Positions 1-8,621 of a stretch of 64,000 bases of DNA are shown in pieces (position 1 is the stretch's first letter; the number at the start of each line of letters is the position of its first letter). The stretch is from Nocardioidaceae bacterium (GTDB lineage: Bacteria; Actinomycetota; Actinomycetes; Propionibacteriales; Nocardioidaceae). Location of the stretch: assembly GCA_030447865.1 (NCBI GenBank), contig JAUJOD010000001.1:792909-856908 (forward strand), written 5' to 3'. The notes beneath the pieces were generated by a model. It saw nothing but the letters and a program-made list of their open reading frames with translations. It did not search any database and was not told the origin of the DNA. The position numbers were made by a program, and so were the translations under genes.

Positions 1-414
1 GTTGAACGACCTGATGTCGCCCTCATCGAACCGGCGGGACTCGTGTACGTGGACGCCCGGCAGAGCGACGTACCTCGCTCCTCGCGGCACGACCAGATGG
101 ATAACGCTCGACTCCTTGCCGAATCCCCGAAAGCCGACCATCTCAAGGGACGTATGGCTGCATATGGCTGTGGGAGATCCCGCGTCCAGGAGGGCGATCC
201 ACATGAGCTGGCGACGCGTCGGTGGAGCGTTTTGGAGAAGGATGACATTGCGTCCCCACTCGCTCCAGCGTTGCGCGCTCACCTGGTGAGCTGCGTGATC
301 ATGCGAGACGTTCACCGGGGCAAGCTGGTCACGGCGTACGGCGCCACCCTGGCGATCAGCCAGGGAAGCTAGTCCGGGGTGGAAGCTGGTACCTGCGTAC
401 ATGCCGACGAGCAT
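1..414 (-). CDS. Partial protein with AbiEi/DUF559-type N-terminus, cut by left window edge
   Basis: Reading the minus strand down from an ATG at 414 gives 138 open codons to the window edge with no stop. The product has a helix-turn-helix-like start (ADRQGGAVRRDQL near residues 19-31), then WGRNVILLQNAPPTRRQLMW and a PGVHVHESRR segment near residues 119-128. This order is typical of actinobacterial proteins with an AbiEi-antitoxin-like N-terminal domain followed by a DUF559 (Vsr-like) nuclease domain; the nuclease part would lie outside the window. A second in-frame ATG at 402 is an alternative start, and neither has a clear ribosome binding site. Function is inferred from the N-terminal half only. 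Confidence 0.7.
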   Translation of the reverse strand, partial: MLVGMYAGTSFHPGLASLADRQGGAVRRDQLAPVNVSHDHAAHQVSAQRWSEWGRNVILLQNAPPTRRQLMWIALLDAGSPTAICSHTSLEMVGFRGFGKESSVIHLVVPRGARYVALPGVHVHESRRFDEGDIRSFN

Positions 415-489
415 CTGCGCTAGCGCGCCGGGACGACAGTAGGCGACTAAACCTGTGGACGGTGCTCCTAGCGGCTCCCGCTGTGGAAG

Positions 490-533
490 TTGTCAGACTC
501 CACTCGGTCTATAGGCCGACTACGGTCTGACAA
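490..533. promoter_or_regulatory. Inverted repeat between divergent genes
   Basis: Arms TTGTCAGAC (490-498) and GTCTGACAA (525-533) are perfect inverted repeats separated by 26 bases. They lie in the 205-bp gap between the divergent genes starting at 414 and 620. Because both genes read outward, an operator is more likely than a terminator. No regulator can be assigned. Confidence 0.35.
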
Positions 534-619
534 GTCGCGGGGGGAGGGGGGTGTTTGTGCCCATTGGGCGGCGTACGGCGAGTAGGTTGGGACCAGGAAA
601 CCGAGAAGGGAGCCTTGCC

Positions 620-814
620 ATGGGTATCGGACTCGGAATTGTGCTGATGGTGGTCGGCGCCGCGCTCATGTGGGCGATCAAGCCCAACCTGGACTTCATC
701 AACGACAACGCGCTCGGGCTGATCTTCATCATCGCCGGGGCACTGGCCGTTGTGTTGTCGCTGGTGCTGAACGCGCAGCGACGCAAGAGCACGCATGTCG
801 AGGAGCGCCGGTAG
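620..814 (+). CDS. Small two-helix membrane protein, DUF6458-like
   Basis: A 64-residue product starting MGIGLGIVLMVVGAALMWAI. It has one hydrophobic helix at about residues 3-20, a short hydrophilic linker (KPNLDFINDNALG), a second helix at about residues 28-45 and a basic C-terminal tail (RRKSTHVEERR). This matches the small actinobacterial DUF6458 family of predicted inner-membrane proteins with no known function. The start at 620 is preferred over an upstream ATG at 551 because GAGAAGGGAG sits just upstream and the extra N-terminus is unlike the family. It appears to be monocistronic. Confidence 0.75.
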   Translation: MGIGLGIVLMVVGAALMWAIKPNLDFINDNALGLIFIIAGALAVVLSLVLNAQRRKSTHVEERR

Positions 815-868
815 GCGTAGCCCAGGAACGAGCCTGCGGGTCCCCGGGAGTCTGCCAAACTTGCCCGC

Positions 869-1327
869 ATGCGAGTCTCCGCGAAGTCCGACTACGCGTT
901 GCGCGCACTGGTTGAGCTTGCCTCCAGCGATGACCGTACGCCCATGTCGGCGGAGCAGATCGGCCGGCGCCAAGACATTCCGCACGGCTTCCTCCAGGCG
1001 ATCCTCGCTGACCTGCGGCGCGCCGAAGTGGTCTTGAGCGTGCGGGGCCAAAACGGCGGTTGGCGGTTGGGTCGGGAGGCGGCGGAGGTCACGGTGGCTG
1101 ATGTCATCCGTGCGGTCGACGGTCCCTTGGTGAGTGTCTACGGGCTGCGTCCGGAAGCGGTGAGCTACAACGAGTCCGCCATGGTCCTGCAGCTGGTGTG
1201 GGTTGCCGCCCGCGCGAACCTACGCGAGGTGTTCGAGCAGGTCACGCTGGAGATGCTGGCGGCCAACTCACTGCCGCCAGGAGTGGTGAAGTTGACCGAG
1301 GACGAAGACGCCTGGCGTTCTCACTGA
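869..1327 (+). CDS. Rrf2-family transcriptional regulator
   Basis: A 152-residue protein with the Rrf2 winged helix: MRVSAKSDYALRALVELA at the N-terminus, recognition region IPHGFLQAILADLRRAEVV near 43-61, and wing RGQNGGWRLGR near 65-75. The three-cysteine Fe-S cluster motif of IscR/NsrR is absent, so it is unlikely to be an Fe-S sensor and probably senses another ligand or redox state. It overlaps the convergent membrane-protein gene by 7 bp at its 3' end. Neighbours do not reveal its target. Confidence 0.85.
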   Translation: MRVSAKSDYALRALVELASSDDRTPMSAEQIGRRQDIPHGFLQAILADLRRAEVVLSVRGQNGGWRLGREAAEVTVADVIRAVDGPLVSVYGLRPEAVSYNESAMVLQLVWVAARANLREVFEQVTLEMLAANSLPPGVVKLTEDEDAWRSH

Positions 1328-3585
1328 GCGCTGCCCGACGATTCCGACCGGCGACGACGCAGCTCTGGCCACGCGGCCAACGCGGCGGCCCCCAGCAGGC
1401 CAAGTGCCGACAGCACGAGTCCGACGGTGAAGCCGGGCGGCCGGAAGGTAACCACCAAGGTGCCCGGTTGCGTTCCGGCGGGAAGACGGACTGCCAGCAG
1501 GCCCGCCCGACTTCGGCTGACTTCGACCGACTGGCCGTCCAGTTCCGCTGAGTAGCCCGGCCAGCCCAGCCGGGCGAACACCAGCCTCGTGGTGCCGGCT
1601 CTGACCTCACTCAACTCCACGGTCTCTTGGGTAGCGGTCCCGGCGGCGTTGGCAACGGTGGTCCCCGGAGAGACCCAGCTCAGCCGGCTGTCCGGCCAGG
1701 GGTACGGCGAGTCGTGCTGCAGCACGACGACCTGCTGAGTCTGCACGGTTGCGCGCCACCCAGGCGGAGTCTTGATAGGCGCCACGAGCGACCGGTCAAG
1801 CACGACCGTGTCGATCTTCATCAGCTCGGCCAAGTTGGACTGTCCGGGACCGACCGGGTTCCACAGGTTGCGGTAGCCCTGTTCGCACGTGTCGCCCTTG
1901 AAGTCCATGCACAAGCGGTCGGTGAAGGCCTCAAGCCCGACACCCGAGTAGGTGTTGACCGAGTCCACGCCGATGGCGTGGAACATGCTGCCGCCGAGGA
2001 AGTTGCGCCATAACGACCGCCGCCCTGGCTTGTCCAGCTTGTGTTGAATAGCGTTCAGATCGGCGAACTGGATCACGGTGCCGGTGTATCGGGATGCGAA
2101 CCGCTCGCTCAGCTGTGGCCGCGAGTGCGGAAAGTCCCACTCTCCGGCGCTGTCGTTCTCCGGGAAGACCTGCACCTGCAGCAACAAGACGAGCAGCGTG
2201 CCTGCCTGGAGTACCGCCAGCACGAGTGCCGGCCCGCGCCGCTGGAACCCGCGGATGGCGTACACCAGGGCCCCGGTCAACACCGCGACCAAGGCGAAAG
2301 CCGCTAGGTGCTCGCCAAGCATGGTCGGCCGCTGTGCCCAGGCCAGGAAGAAGCCGAAGCCGACAAGGCCCAGGCTGGCCGCCGTCCGGGCCTTGACCCG
2401 GTCAGTCGCGAACCCTTGCGTCATGGCCACGGCGAGCGCCACACCAAGCGGCAGGTAGAGATACTCGGTCAGTCGCAGCGGCCAGCGGAAGAGCCACACC
2501 GCAGTAGGGCCGATCACCAGCAGGAAGTAGATGCTGGCTACCACAGCCAACGCCAGCGACTGCCGCAACCTTGACCGGATCGCCGCCCCGCGCAGCCAGG
2601 GCAGGAGGGGGAGGACGAACCAGGCGAAGTAGACAACTGGCGCGCTCATGGGTGGGACGAACGCCTCGATGCCTGGGAGGAACGTCGGGCTGCTGAGCCC
2701 GAACAGGTCGCCGAGGTTCGGACTCATGAAGTCGGTGTTGCGGATCCCGGCCAAGTCGCCACGGACGGCCAGGGCAGAAGTGACGACGACCGGCCAGAAC
2801 ACCAGCGGGATGACCGCCGCAACGCACAACGACAGCAGCACGAGTCGCCGCGCCGCGGCCAGGTTCCGGCTGACGACGAACTCAACCAGCAAGCCACCGC
2901 CGACGACGGCCAGCCCGAGGACGCCGTACGGGTTTCCCTGCGTCACCGTGAGCGCCCCCACGAGGAAGCCGAGCAACGGATTCATCTGACCTCTGGCGAC
3001 TCTGCGCAGCGCCCACCATGCATACGGCACATAGCTGAACGCGATCAGCCCAGCGGCCCACGAGGCGGCCTCCCAGTACAGGGTGAAGCCGACGAACGGC
3101 GCTGCTACGGCGGCGATCGAGGAGGCCCAGCGAGCGGCGCCGTACTCCCGACACAGCAGGTAGACGCCGAGGGCGAGTAGCGTGAGGAACTCGACCTTGA
3201 CCACCGTCGCCGCGACCTGCAGGTTGGGGATCATCGAGACCGCCACCCAGTTGACCATGTTGATCGGGTTGTAGATCCCGAACAACGCCTCGGCGGGGTA
3301 GTTGCCGCCGTGCCAGGACGCCGGATCGAGCAGCGGTGGCCAGTTCCCGGCTCGGACGAGATCACCGAGCCGGGCAAACGTCGGCATGAACTGTGTGTTG
3401 CTGTCGCCACGGAGATAGAAGTTCGTGTTACCGACGGTTGGCGGAATCAACCCCAGCAAGGCGGTGAACGCGCACACCGCAAGCGGCGGAGCCCAGCTGG
3501 GCCAGCGCGGCTGGGAAGATGCCTCCGCCGGAGTGACAGCCGGCTCAGCCAGCGTGTCGTCGGAGGCCGAAACGCTGGAGGTCAA
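1321..3585 (-). CDS. Large polytopic membrane protein, YfhO/GT-C-like
   Basis: A 754-residue integral membrane protein with about 12-13 hydrophobic helices over residues 35-460, a soluble region around 460-700 and a final C-terminal helix (VGLVLSALGLLGAAALAAW). The layout matches bacterial YfhO-like or GT-C glycosyltransferases that use polyprenyl-phosphate sugars and modify cell-surface polymers. An early loop carries YLRGDSNTQFMPTFARLGD, as in YfhO-like proteins. The TTG start overlaps the gtrA-like stop by 4 bp (TTGA), so it is the third gene of the GT2-GtrA-membrane protein operon. In the comparable Gtr modules the third gene transfers the flipped sugar; the acceptor here is unknown. Confidence 0.75.
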   Translation of the reverse strand: MTSSVSASDDTLAEPAVTPAEASSQPRWPSWAPPLAVCAFTALLGLIPPTVGNTNFYLRGDSNTQFMPTFARLGDLVRAGNWPPLLDPASWHGGNYPAEALFGIYNPINMVNWVAVSMIPNLQVAATVVKVEFLTLLALGVYLLCREYGAARWASSIAAVAAPFVGFTLYWEAASWAAGLIAFSYVPYAWWALRRVARGQMNPLLGFLVGALTVTQGNPYGVLGLAVVGGGLLVEFVVSRNLAAARRLVLLSLCVAAVIPLVFWPVVVTSALAVRGDLAGIRNTDFMSPNLGDLFGLSSPTFLPGIEAFVPPMSAPVVYFAWFVLPLLPWLRGAAIRSRLRQSLALAVVASIYFLLVIGPTAVWLFRWPLRLTEYLYLPLGVALAVAMTQGFATDRVKARTAASLGLVGFGFFLAWAQRPTMLGEHLAAFALVAVLTGALVYAIRGFQRRGPALVLAVLQAGTLLVLLLQVQVFPENDSAGEWDFPHSRPQLSERFASRYTGTVIQFADLNAIQHKLDKPGRRSLWRNFLGGSMFHAIGVDSVNTYSGVGLEAFTDRLCMDFKGDTCEQGYRNLWNPVGPGQSNLAELMKIDTVVLDRSLVAPIKTPPGWRATVQTQQVVVLQHDSPYPWPDSRLSWVSPGTTVANAAGTATQETVELSEVRAGTTRLVFARLGWPGYSAELDGQSVEVSRSRAGLLAVRLPAGTQPGTLVVTFRPPGFTVGLVLSALGLLGAAALAAWPELRRRRSESSGSAQ

Positions 3586-4004
3586 CGCGCCTCCTGATGG
3601 CTCCGCGCCCTGCCCTCCACTGGGTCAGCTGCGGGATGCTCACGACCTGTGAGCACGAACTGGGCGACGGTGAAGGTGATCGGGATCGCCACCACGGCAG
3701 CCGCTAACGCTGACCAGCGCTGATCGAACCCGAGATGTTCGACGAGGAGATAAAGCCCCGTGGTCGTGATCACGAAGTTGGTGAGGGTCGACAAGGGGAA
3801 CAGCAGAAAGCTCCGCCAACTCGGTTTGACCCGGAACGTGAAGCGGCAATTGAGGAAGTAGGACCCGACCACCGCCAAGCCAAAGGCAATGACATGCGCC
3901 ACCAGGTAGGGCAGGACCATCCGCAGCAGCAGATAGAGGCCGAAGTAGACGCCGGTGTTGACGACCCCGACAATGCCGAACCGAACGAATCTGGCGAGGT
4001 TCAC
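3582..4004 (-). CDS. GtrA-family membrane protein (putative lipid-sugar flippase)
   Basis: A 140-residue protein with four predicted membrane helices and the GtrA signature: FVRFGIVGVVNTGVYFGLY at the N-terminus and SYFLNCRFTF near residues 48-57. GtrA proteins are thought to translocate undecaprenyl-phosphate-linked sugars across the membrane. The GTG start overlaps the stop of the upstream glycosyltransferase (GTGA), and the stop overlaps the start of the downstream membrane protein, so the three genes are translationally coupled. Confidence 0.88.
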   Translation of the reverse strand: MNLARFVRFGIVGVVNTGVYFGLYLLLRMVLPYLVAHVIAFGLAVVGSYFLNCRFTFRVKPSWRSFLLFPLSTLTNFVITTTGLYLLVEHLGFDQRWSALAAAVVAIPITFTVAQFVLTGREHPAADPVEGRARSHQEAR

Positions 4005-4990
4005 TCGCTACTGCGGTTCTCGTCGTGCGCGGGGCCGAGCGCTGTGGTGACCGGTGTCGAGGCGTCGCCGCTGCTCTCCTTGACCAGGAAGTGCGGGCGG
4101 CGCTTTGTCTCGTAGTAGATCCGCCCGAGATACTCCCCGATCACCCCGAGCATGATCAGCTGTACGCCGCCGAAGCCAAGGATTGCGCAGATGATCGTGA
4201 CGTAGCCGTCGACGGGGTTGCCGCCGATCAGCGCGTCGACGACCACGAATGCGGCGTACGCAAAGGCGACCAGCGTGACGAAGGCTCCGAGGTGGATGGC
4301 CATCCGCAGCGGCCGGGCGTTGAACGACAACACGCCGTCAATCCCGTAGTTGACCAGGTCGGAGAAGCGCCACTTCGACTCGCCGGCTCCGCGCTCGACG
4401 TTGTCGTAGTCGACGACGGCGGTGTCGAAGCCGATCCACGAGAACAGGCCCTTGGAGAACCGGTTGTACTCACCCAGCGACAGCAACGCCCGTACGGCCC
4501 GCTGGCTGAGGATCCGGAAGTCGCCGACGCCGTCTTGGATATCGACCTCGATAAGCCGGTTGAACACGCGGTAGTAGAGCCGGGCCACGAGGCTGCGGGC
4601 GGCTGCGTCGCCTTTGCGGGTACGGCGGGCGACGACCTGGTCGTAACCCATATCGAGCAGCGGAAGCATCTTGCTCAGCAGTGCCGGTGGGTGCTGCAGG
4701 TCGGCATCCATGATCGCGACGGCTCGCCCGGTTGCCTGGCTGAGGCCAGCCAGCATGGCGGCTTCCTTGCCGAAGTTGCGGCTGAGTGCCAGGAACCGGA
4801 ACCGAGGATCGAGCTGGTTGATCTTACGCATCAGCGCGACGGAGTCGTCCTGGCTACCGTCGTCGATGAACAGCACCTCGAAGTCGGAGGTGATCGCCGC
4901 CAGGTCGTGGGTGAGCGCCTCATGCAGGCGCAGCAGCATCCGCTCCTCGTTGAGGCAGGGAACGACGACGGACAGCTCAACGGTCTCCAC
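4001..4990 (-). CDS. Family 2 glycosyltransferase, GtrB/DPM-like
   Basis: A 329-residue GT2 enzyme. The N-terminal GT-A domain has LSVVVPCLNEE (residues 6-16), FIDDGSQDDS and the metal/nucleotide-binding IMDADLQHPP (about 93-102). Two C-terminal helices (about 230-255 and 262-288) anchor it in the membrane. This is the arrangement of polyprenyl-phosphate glycosyltransferases (GtrB, ArnC, dolichol-phosphate mannose synthase), which load a sugar onto the lipid carrier on the cytoplasmic side. It starts with GTG and is first in the operon with the GtrA-like and YfhO-like proteins. The sugar specificity is not predictable. Confidence 0.9.
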   Translation of the reverse strand: METVELSVVVPCLNEERMLLRLHEALTHDLAAITSDFEVLFIDDGSQDDSVALMRKINQLDPRFRFLALSRNFGKEAAMLAGLSQATGRAVAIMDADLQHPPALLSKMLPLLDMGYDQVVARRTRKGDAAARSLVARLYYRVFNRLIEVDIQDGVGDFRILSQRAVRALLSLGEYNRFSKGLFSWIGFDTAVVDYDNVERGAGESKWRFSDLVNYGIDGVLSFNARPLRMAIHLGAFVTLVAFAYAAFVVVDALIGGNPVDGYVTIICAILGFGGVQLIMLGVIGEYLGRIYYETKRRPHFLVKESSGDASTPVTTALGPAHDENRSSE

Positions 4991-5141
4991 GAGTCATACC
5001 CCCCAACATTGCTGTCACTGCGCCCGCCCAACGCCGTAACTGACGCTGGGCTTGAGTCTAGTGGACGGCTGTCAACGCGGCCTGAGTCGCTGCACGGTCG
5101 TCACCAGCTCGTTACGTGACCGAGAGATAGGCTTCGCTGCC

Positions 5142-5465
5142 ATGACCGCGGAACCCGCTGCCGGAGCTACCCCACCGGCTCCCGCCGCTGCGGTGCGCGA
5201 GCTGGCGCGGCTTCGCGACAGCATCGACAACCTCGACGCGGCGCTCGTGCATCTGCTGGCCGAGCGGTTCAAGTGCACCCAAGAGGTCGGGGTACTCAAG
5301 GCGGCGAACGGGATGCCGGCGGCCGACCCGGAGCGAGAGGCCCAGCAGATCGATCGGTTACGCCGGTTGGCGGCCGAGGCAAAACTCGACCCGGAGTTCG
5401 CCGAGAAGTTCCTCAACTTCATCATCGCCGAGGTGCTGCGCCACCACGAGGCGATCTCCCAATGA
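5142..5465 (+). CDS. Chorismate mutase (AroQ type)
   Basis: A 107-residue AroQ-fold protein converting chorismate to prephenate for Phe/Tyr synthesis. Seen: ELARLRDSIDNLDAALVHLL, a conserved ER-F pair, the KAANGMPAADPERE loop and C-terminal FIIAEVLRHHEAIS, in the order of short actinobacterial chorismate mutases. The start at 5142 fits the family length; the ORF is open to 5052 but that extension is not conserved-looking. Its stop overlaps the next start (ATGA at 5462), so it is translationally coupled to an aminotransferase-V protein, an unusual partner that may reflect amino-acid related metabolism or only co-expression. Confidence 0.85.
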   Translation: MTAEPAAGATPPAPAAAVRELARLRDSIDNLDAALVHLLAERFKCTQEVGVLKAANGMPAADPEREAQQIDRLRRLAAEAKLDPEFAEKFLNFIIAEVLRHHEAISQ

Positions 5466-6700
5466 TGGAAATGGCGCCGGACGATGAGCAAGCGGTGACT
5501 GGTCTCGATGTTGCTGCGGTGCGTGCAGCGTTCCCCGCGTTGAGCAGGGGGGTTGCCCACTTCGACGGGCCCGGCGGTTCACAGGTGCCTGCGGCTGTTG
5601 CCCAAGCCGTGGCCGAGACGTTGTGTGGCGGGCTGGCCAACCGGGGGTCGGTGACGGCGGCGGAGCGGCGGGCGGAGGACGCCGTGGTCGCGGCCCGCAA
5701 CGCGGTGAGTGACCTGCTGGGCTGCCAACCCGGCGGTGTGGTGTTCGGCCGGTCGATGACGCAACTGACGTACGACGTGTCGCGGGCGCTGGCGAAGCAG
5801 TGGCGGGCTGGCGATGAGGTGGTGGTGACGCGACTCGACCATGACGCCAACGTGCGCCCATGGGTCCAGGCCGCCGAGGCCGCCGGGGTCGCCGTGCGCT
5901 GGGCGGCGTTCGCGCCCGAGTCCGGCGAGTTGCCGGTAAGCGCCGTGGCTGAGGTTCTGTCGGAGCGGACAAGAGTCGTCGCCGTCACTGGCGCCTCCAA
6001 CCTGTTGGGCAGTCGCCCCGACGTTGCCGGCATAGCGGCCGCCGCGCACGCGGTCGGGGCGCTCGTCTACGTCGACGGGGTGCACCTCACACCGCACGCG
6101 CCGGTCGACGTGGTCGCGCTGGGAGCTGACCTGTTCGCCTGCTCGCCGTACAAGTTCTTCGGGCCACACCTCGGAGTGCTCGCGGGTGACCCGGCGCTGC
6201 TCGACGCCTTGCGTCCGGACAGGTTGTTGCCGTCGAATGATGCGGTGCCGGAGCGGTTCGAGCTCGGCACCTTGCCGTACGAGCTGCTGGCCGGCACGAC
6301 TGCTGCCGTGGACTTCATCGCGGGGCTGGCGCCTTCGGCGGAGGGCGACCGGCGAGCCGGGGTGCTGGCCTCCATGGCGGCGGTTGAGGCGTCGGAGGAC
6401 CGGTTGTTCGCTCGGCTCCTCGCCGGGCTGGGGAAGCTGGACGGCGTTTCGCTGATCGGCGAGCCGGCTCGACGGACACCGACGGCGCTGTTCACCGTGG
6501 CGGGTACGTCGCCGCGCCAGGTCTACGAGCACCTGGCGTCGCGTGGGGTGAACGCGCCGGCTGGCAGCTTCTACGCGATCGAGGCGGCTCGTTGGCTGGG
6601 GCTGGGCGAAGCGGGCGCGGTGCGGGCCGGGCTGGCGCCGTACACCGACGACGAGGACGTCGACCGGCTGGTGGCGGGCGTCGCGGAGCTGGGCCCGTGA
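5462..6700 (+). CDS. Cysteine desulfurase-like class V aminotransferase
   Basis: A 412-residue fold-type I PLP enzyme of the cysteine-desulfurase-like group (TIGR01976-type). Features: FPALSRGVAHFDGPGGSQVP at the N-terminus, RLDHDANVRPW (about 121-131), YVDGVHLTPHAPVDV with the PLP-binding Asp, and SPYKFFGPHLGVL with the Schiff-base Lys (about residue 233). It lacks an obvious IscS/SufS-type cysteine loop, so desulfurase activity is not assured. It overlaps the chorismate mutase by ATGA and the SDR by GTGA, forming a tight three-gene operon. Substrate unknown. Confidence 0.82.
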   Translation: MMEMAPDDEQAVTGLDVAAVRAAFPALSRGVAHFDGPGGSQVPAAVAQAVAETLCGGLANRGSVTAAERRAEDAVVAARNAVSDLLGCQPGGVVFGRSMTQLTYDVSRALAKQWRAGDEVVVTRLDHDANVRPWVQAAEAAGVAVRWAAFAPESGELPVSAVAEVLSERTRVVAVTGASNLLGSRPDVAGIAAAAHAVGALVYVDGVHLTPHAPVDVVALGADLFACSPYKFFGPHLGVLAGDPALLDALRPDRLLPSNDAVPERFELGTLPYELLAGTTAAVDFIAGLAPSAEGDRRAGVLASMAAVEASEDRLFARLLAGLGKLDGVSLIGEPARRTPTALFTVAGTSPRQVYEHLASRGVNAPAGSFYAIEAARWLGLGEAGAVRAGLAPYTDDEDVDRLVAGVAELGP

Positions 6701-7446
6701 GCCGGGCGGTGTTGGTGACCGGCGCCTCCCGCGGCATCGGCCGGGCGATCGCCTCGGCGTTCGCGGCGCTCGGCGACCGGGTGGCGGTGCACTACGGCTC
6801 GTCGCGCGACGAGGCCGAGCAGACGCTGGCGACGCTGGCTGGCGCGGGACACCTGCTCGTGCAGGCCGACATGGGTGCCGCTGATGAGGTACTCCGTGCG
6901 GTCGAGGCGGCCGCGCGGGGGCTCGGCGGGCTGGACGTGCTGGTCAACAACGCCGGCGTCTTCACCCTGCACCCACCGGTGGACACGTCGTACGCCGACT
7001 GGCAGGCAGCCTGGTCACGCACGCTGGCCGTCAACCTGGTGGGTGCCGCCAACGCCACGTTCTGCGCTGTGCCCTACCTGATCGAGGCGGGTGGCGGCGC
7101 GGTCGTCAACGTGTCGAGCAGGGGAGCGTTCCGCGGCGAGCCGCACGGGCCGGCGTACGGCGCGTCGAAGGCGGGGCTAAACGCGTTCGGTCAGTCGATG
7201 GCGGTGGCATTGGCACCGCACGGCATCACCGTCGGGACGGTGGCGCCGGGATTCGTGGATACGTACATGGCGCGCCACGCCCTCGAGGGGGCTGAGGGCG
7301 ACGCGATCAGGGCTCAATCGCCCTTCGGGCGCGTAGCACATCCCGAGGAGGTCGCCTCGGCTGTCGTCTGGCTGGCGTCTGCCGAGGCGCGCTTCACCAG
7401 CGGCACGATCATCGACATGAACGGCGCGTCGTACCTGCGCAGTTGA
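6697..7446 (+). CDS. SDR-family oxidoreductase (FabG-like)
   Basis: A 249-residue classical short-chain dehydrogenase. Seen: cofactor motif VTGASRGIGRAI at residues 7-18, NNAG, the catalytic Ser in NVSSRGAF and the YGASK dyad (Tyr/Lys). The GTG at 6697 overlaps the previous stop (GTGA) and puts the glycine motif at the family's usual distance from the N-terminus; the open frame extends upstream to 6592 but that part lies inside the aminotransferase gene. The substrate is not predictable; the operon context with chorismate mutase is noted. Confidence 0.87.
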   Translation: MSRAVLVTGASRGIGRAIASAFAALGDRVAVHYGSSRDEAEQTLATLAGAGHLLVQADMGAADEVLRAVEAAARGLGGLDVLVNNAGVFTLHPPVDTSYADWQAAWSRTLAVNLVGAANATFCAVPYLIEAGGGAVVNVSSRGAFRGEPHGPAYGASKAGLNAFGQSMAVALAPHGITVGTVAPGFVDTYMARHALEGAEGDAIRAQSPFGRVAHPEEVASAVVWLASAEARFTSGTIIDMNGASYLRS

Positions 7447-7455
7447 TGAGCCGGC

Positions 7456-7620
7456 CTAGTAGCCGCCGTCCTCTTCTTCGTCGCCGTCTTCTTCCTCACC
7501 GGGGCTTACCTCGCCGACTCCGTCGTCACCGCCGCCGGGGTTGACGTCGGCGTCGTCGCCGCCGCAACCCGGCAGCACCGCCAGCACGAACACAGCGACC
7601 ACGCTTGCCAGTCTTCGCAT
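7456..7620 (-). CDS. Small acidic lipoprotein
   Basis: A 54-residue product with a short signal peptide (MRRLASVVAVFVLAVLPGC) ending in the lipobox LPGC. The mature part is almost wholly Gly/Asp/Glu (GGDDADVNPGGGDDG, then EEEDGDEEEDGGY). GGAGAGGAGG lies upstream of the ATG at 7620, which supports this start over an ATG at 7644. It is convergent with the SDR gene, 9 bp apart. No family recognised; the acidic tail could bind cations, but that is speculation. Confidence 0.6.
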   Translation of the reverse strand: MRRLASVVAVFVLAVLPGCGGDDADVNPGGGDDGVGEVSPGEEEDGDEEEDGGY

Positions 7621-7690
7621 GCCGCCTCCTCTCCAGGCAAGCATGCTAACGCCTACCGACTGCTGGCAGCCGAGCGGCGCGGAGCGACGC

Positions 7691-8469
7691 TCAGCTTCGC
7701 TGCGACGAATCGACGACCTTGAACATGGCGCCCATCGGGTCGGCAGCCCGCGCGAGCCGCCCGTACGGCGTGGTCTCGGCGGGGATGATCACCGAGCCGC
7801 CGAGCTCCTCGATCCTGGCGAGTTCGGCGTCGGCGTCTTCGACGCCGAAGTAGATGCTCCAGTGCGCCGGAACGCCCTCAGGCAGGAAGGCGGAGGCGTC
7901 CATGATCCCTGCCAGCTGGGACTCGCCCTCACCCAAGGTGGTGTAGCGGAACTCGTCGGAGTCACTCACGACGTGGGTGTCCCAGCCGAACACCTTCTGG
8001 TACCACTCGACCGTGGCCGCGAAGTCCCGGGTATGCAACTCGAACCAGCTGGGGGTGCCAGGTTCCCCGATCAGGTCGAAGCCCCTTTGGGCACCGGGTT
8101 GCCAGGCACTGATCGCCGCTCCACCGGCGTCCTTGAGAACAGCCATACTGCCTGCATCCGCCACCTGCATGACCGGGAAGAGAACCTCACCACCATGCGT
8201 GGTGGCGGCGTCGGCCGTTGACGTGACGTTGTCAGTGACGAGGTAGAGCGACCATACGTTGGGTGGGCCGGTGTCCGGTTGGCTCTGCATGCACCCGGCG
8301 ACGTACTGCCCGTCCTTGCTCAAGTTGAGGTAGCCCCCGTACTCCTCACCCGCGTCTTCGGCAGTCCAACCGAAGAGCTGCCCGTAGAACTCCGTCGCCC
8401 GGTCCGGGTCGGAGCTCATCAGGTCGATCCAGCAAGGGGCACCGGGGTGGTCAGGTCAGGCTGTGCCAT
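7691..8469 (-). CDS. Double-domain VOC (glyoxalase/bleomycin resistance) protein with N-terminal frameshift
   Basis: Two VOC domains are visible: the first starts WIDLMSSDPDRATEFYGQLF, the second near residue 120 with PSWFELHTRDFAATVEWYQK. This matches actinobacterial VOC proteins of about 260 residues. The ATG at 8469 has GGAG 8 nt upstream and begins MAQPDLTTP, the usual start of the family, but the frame breaks at a CCCC run (minus strand, 8447-8444). One extra C would join MAQPDLTTP to GAPCWIDLMSSDP. The uninterrupted frame only starts at 8419. Either a real one-base deletion or a sequence error. Confidence 0.75.
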
Positions 8470-8621
8470 CGCGAGCTCCTTCGAGTGGGAACGGCATGAG
8501 TTGAGCCCTCACTTTGCGAGATCGTAGCGGGCCGCCAGATCGGCGAACACGTCCAGCAGATGAACACTCTCTCCGCTGGGAATGAGTCGTCCGGTCTTGC
8601 CCGGACCTATCATCGGTGGTC

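Noticed and set aside
4025-5119. Open frame of 364 codons on the plus strand
   Set aside because: Antisense shadow of the GT2 glycosyltransferase; His/Arg/Asp/Glu-rich with no domain.
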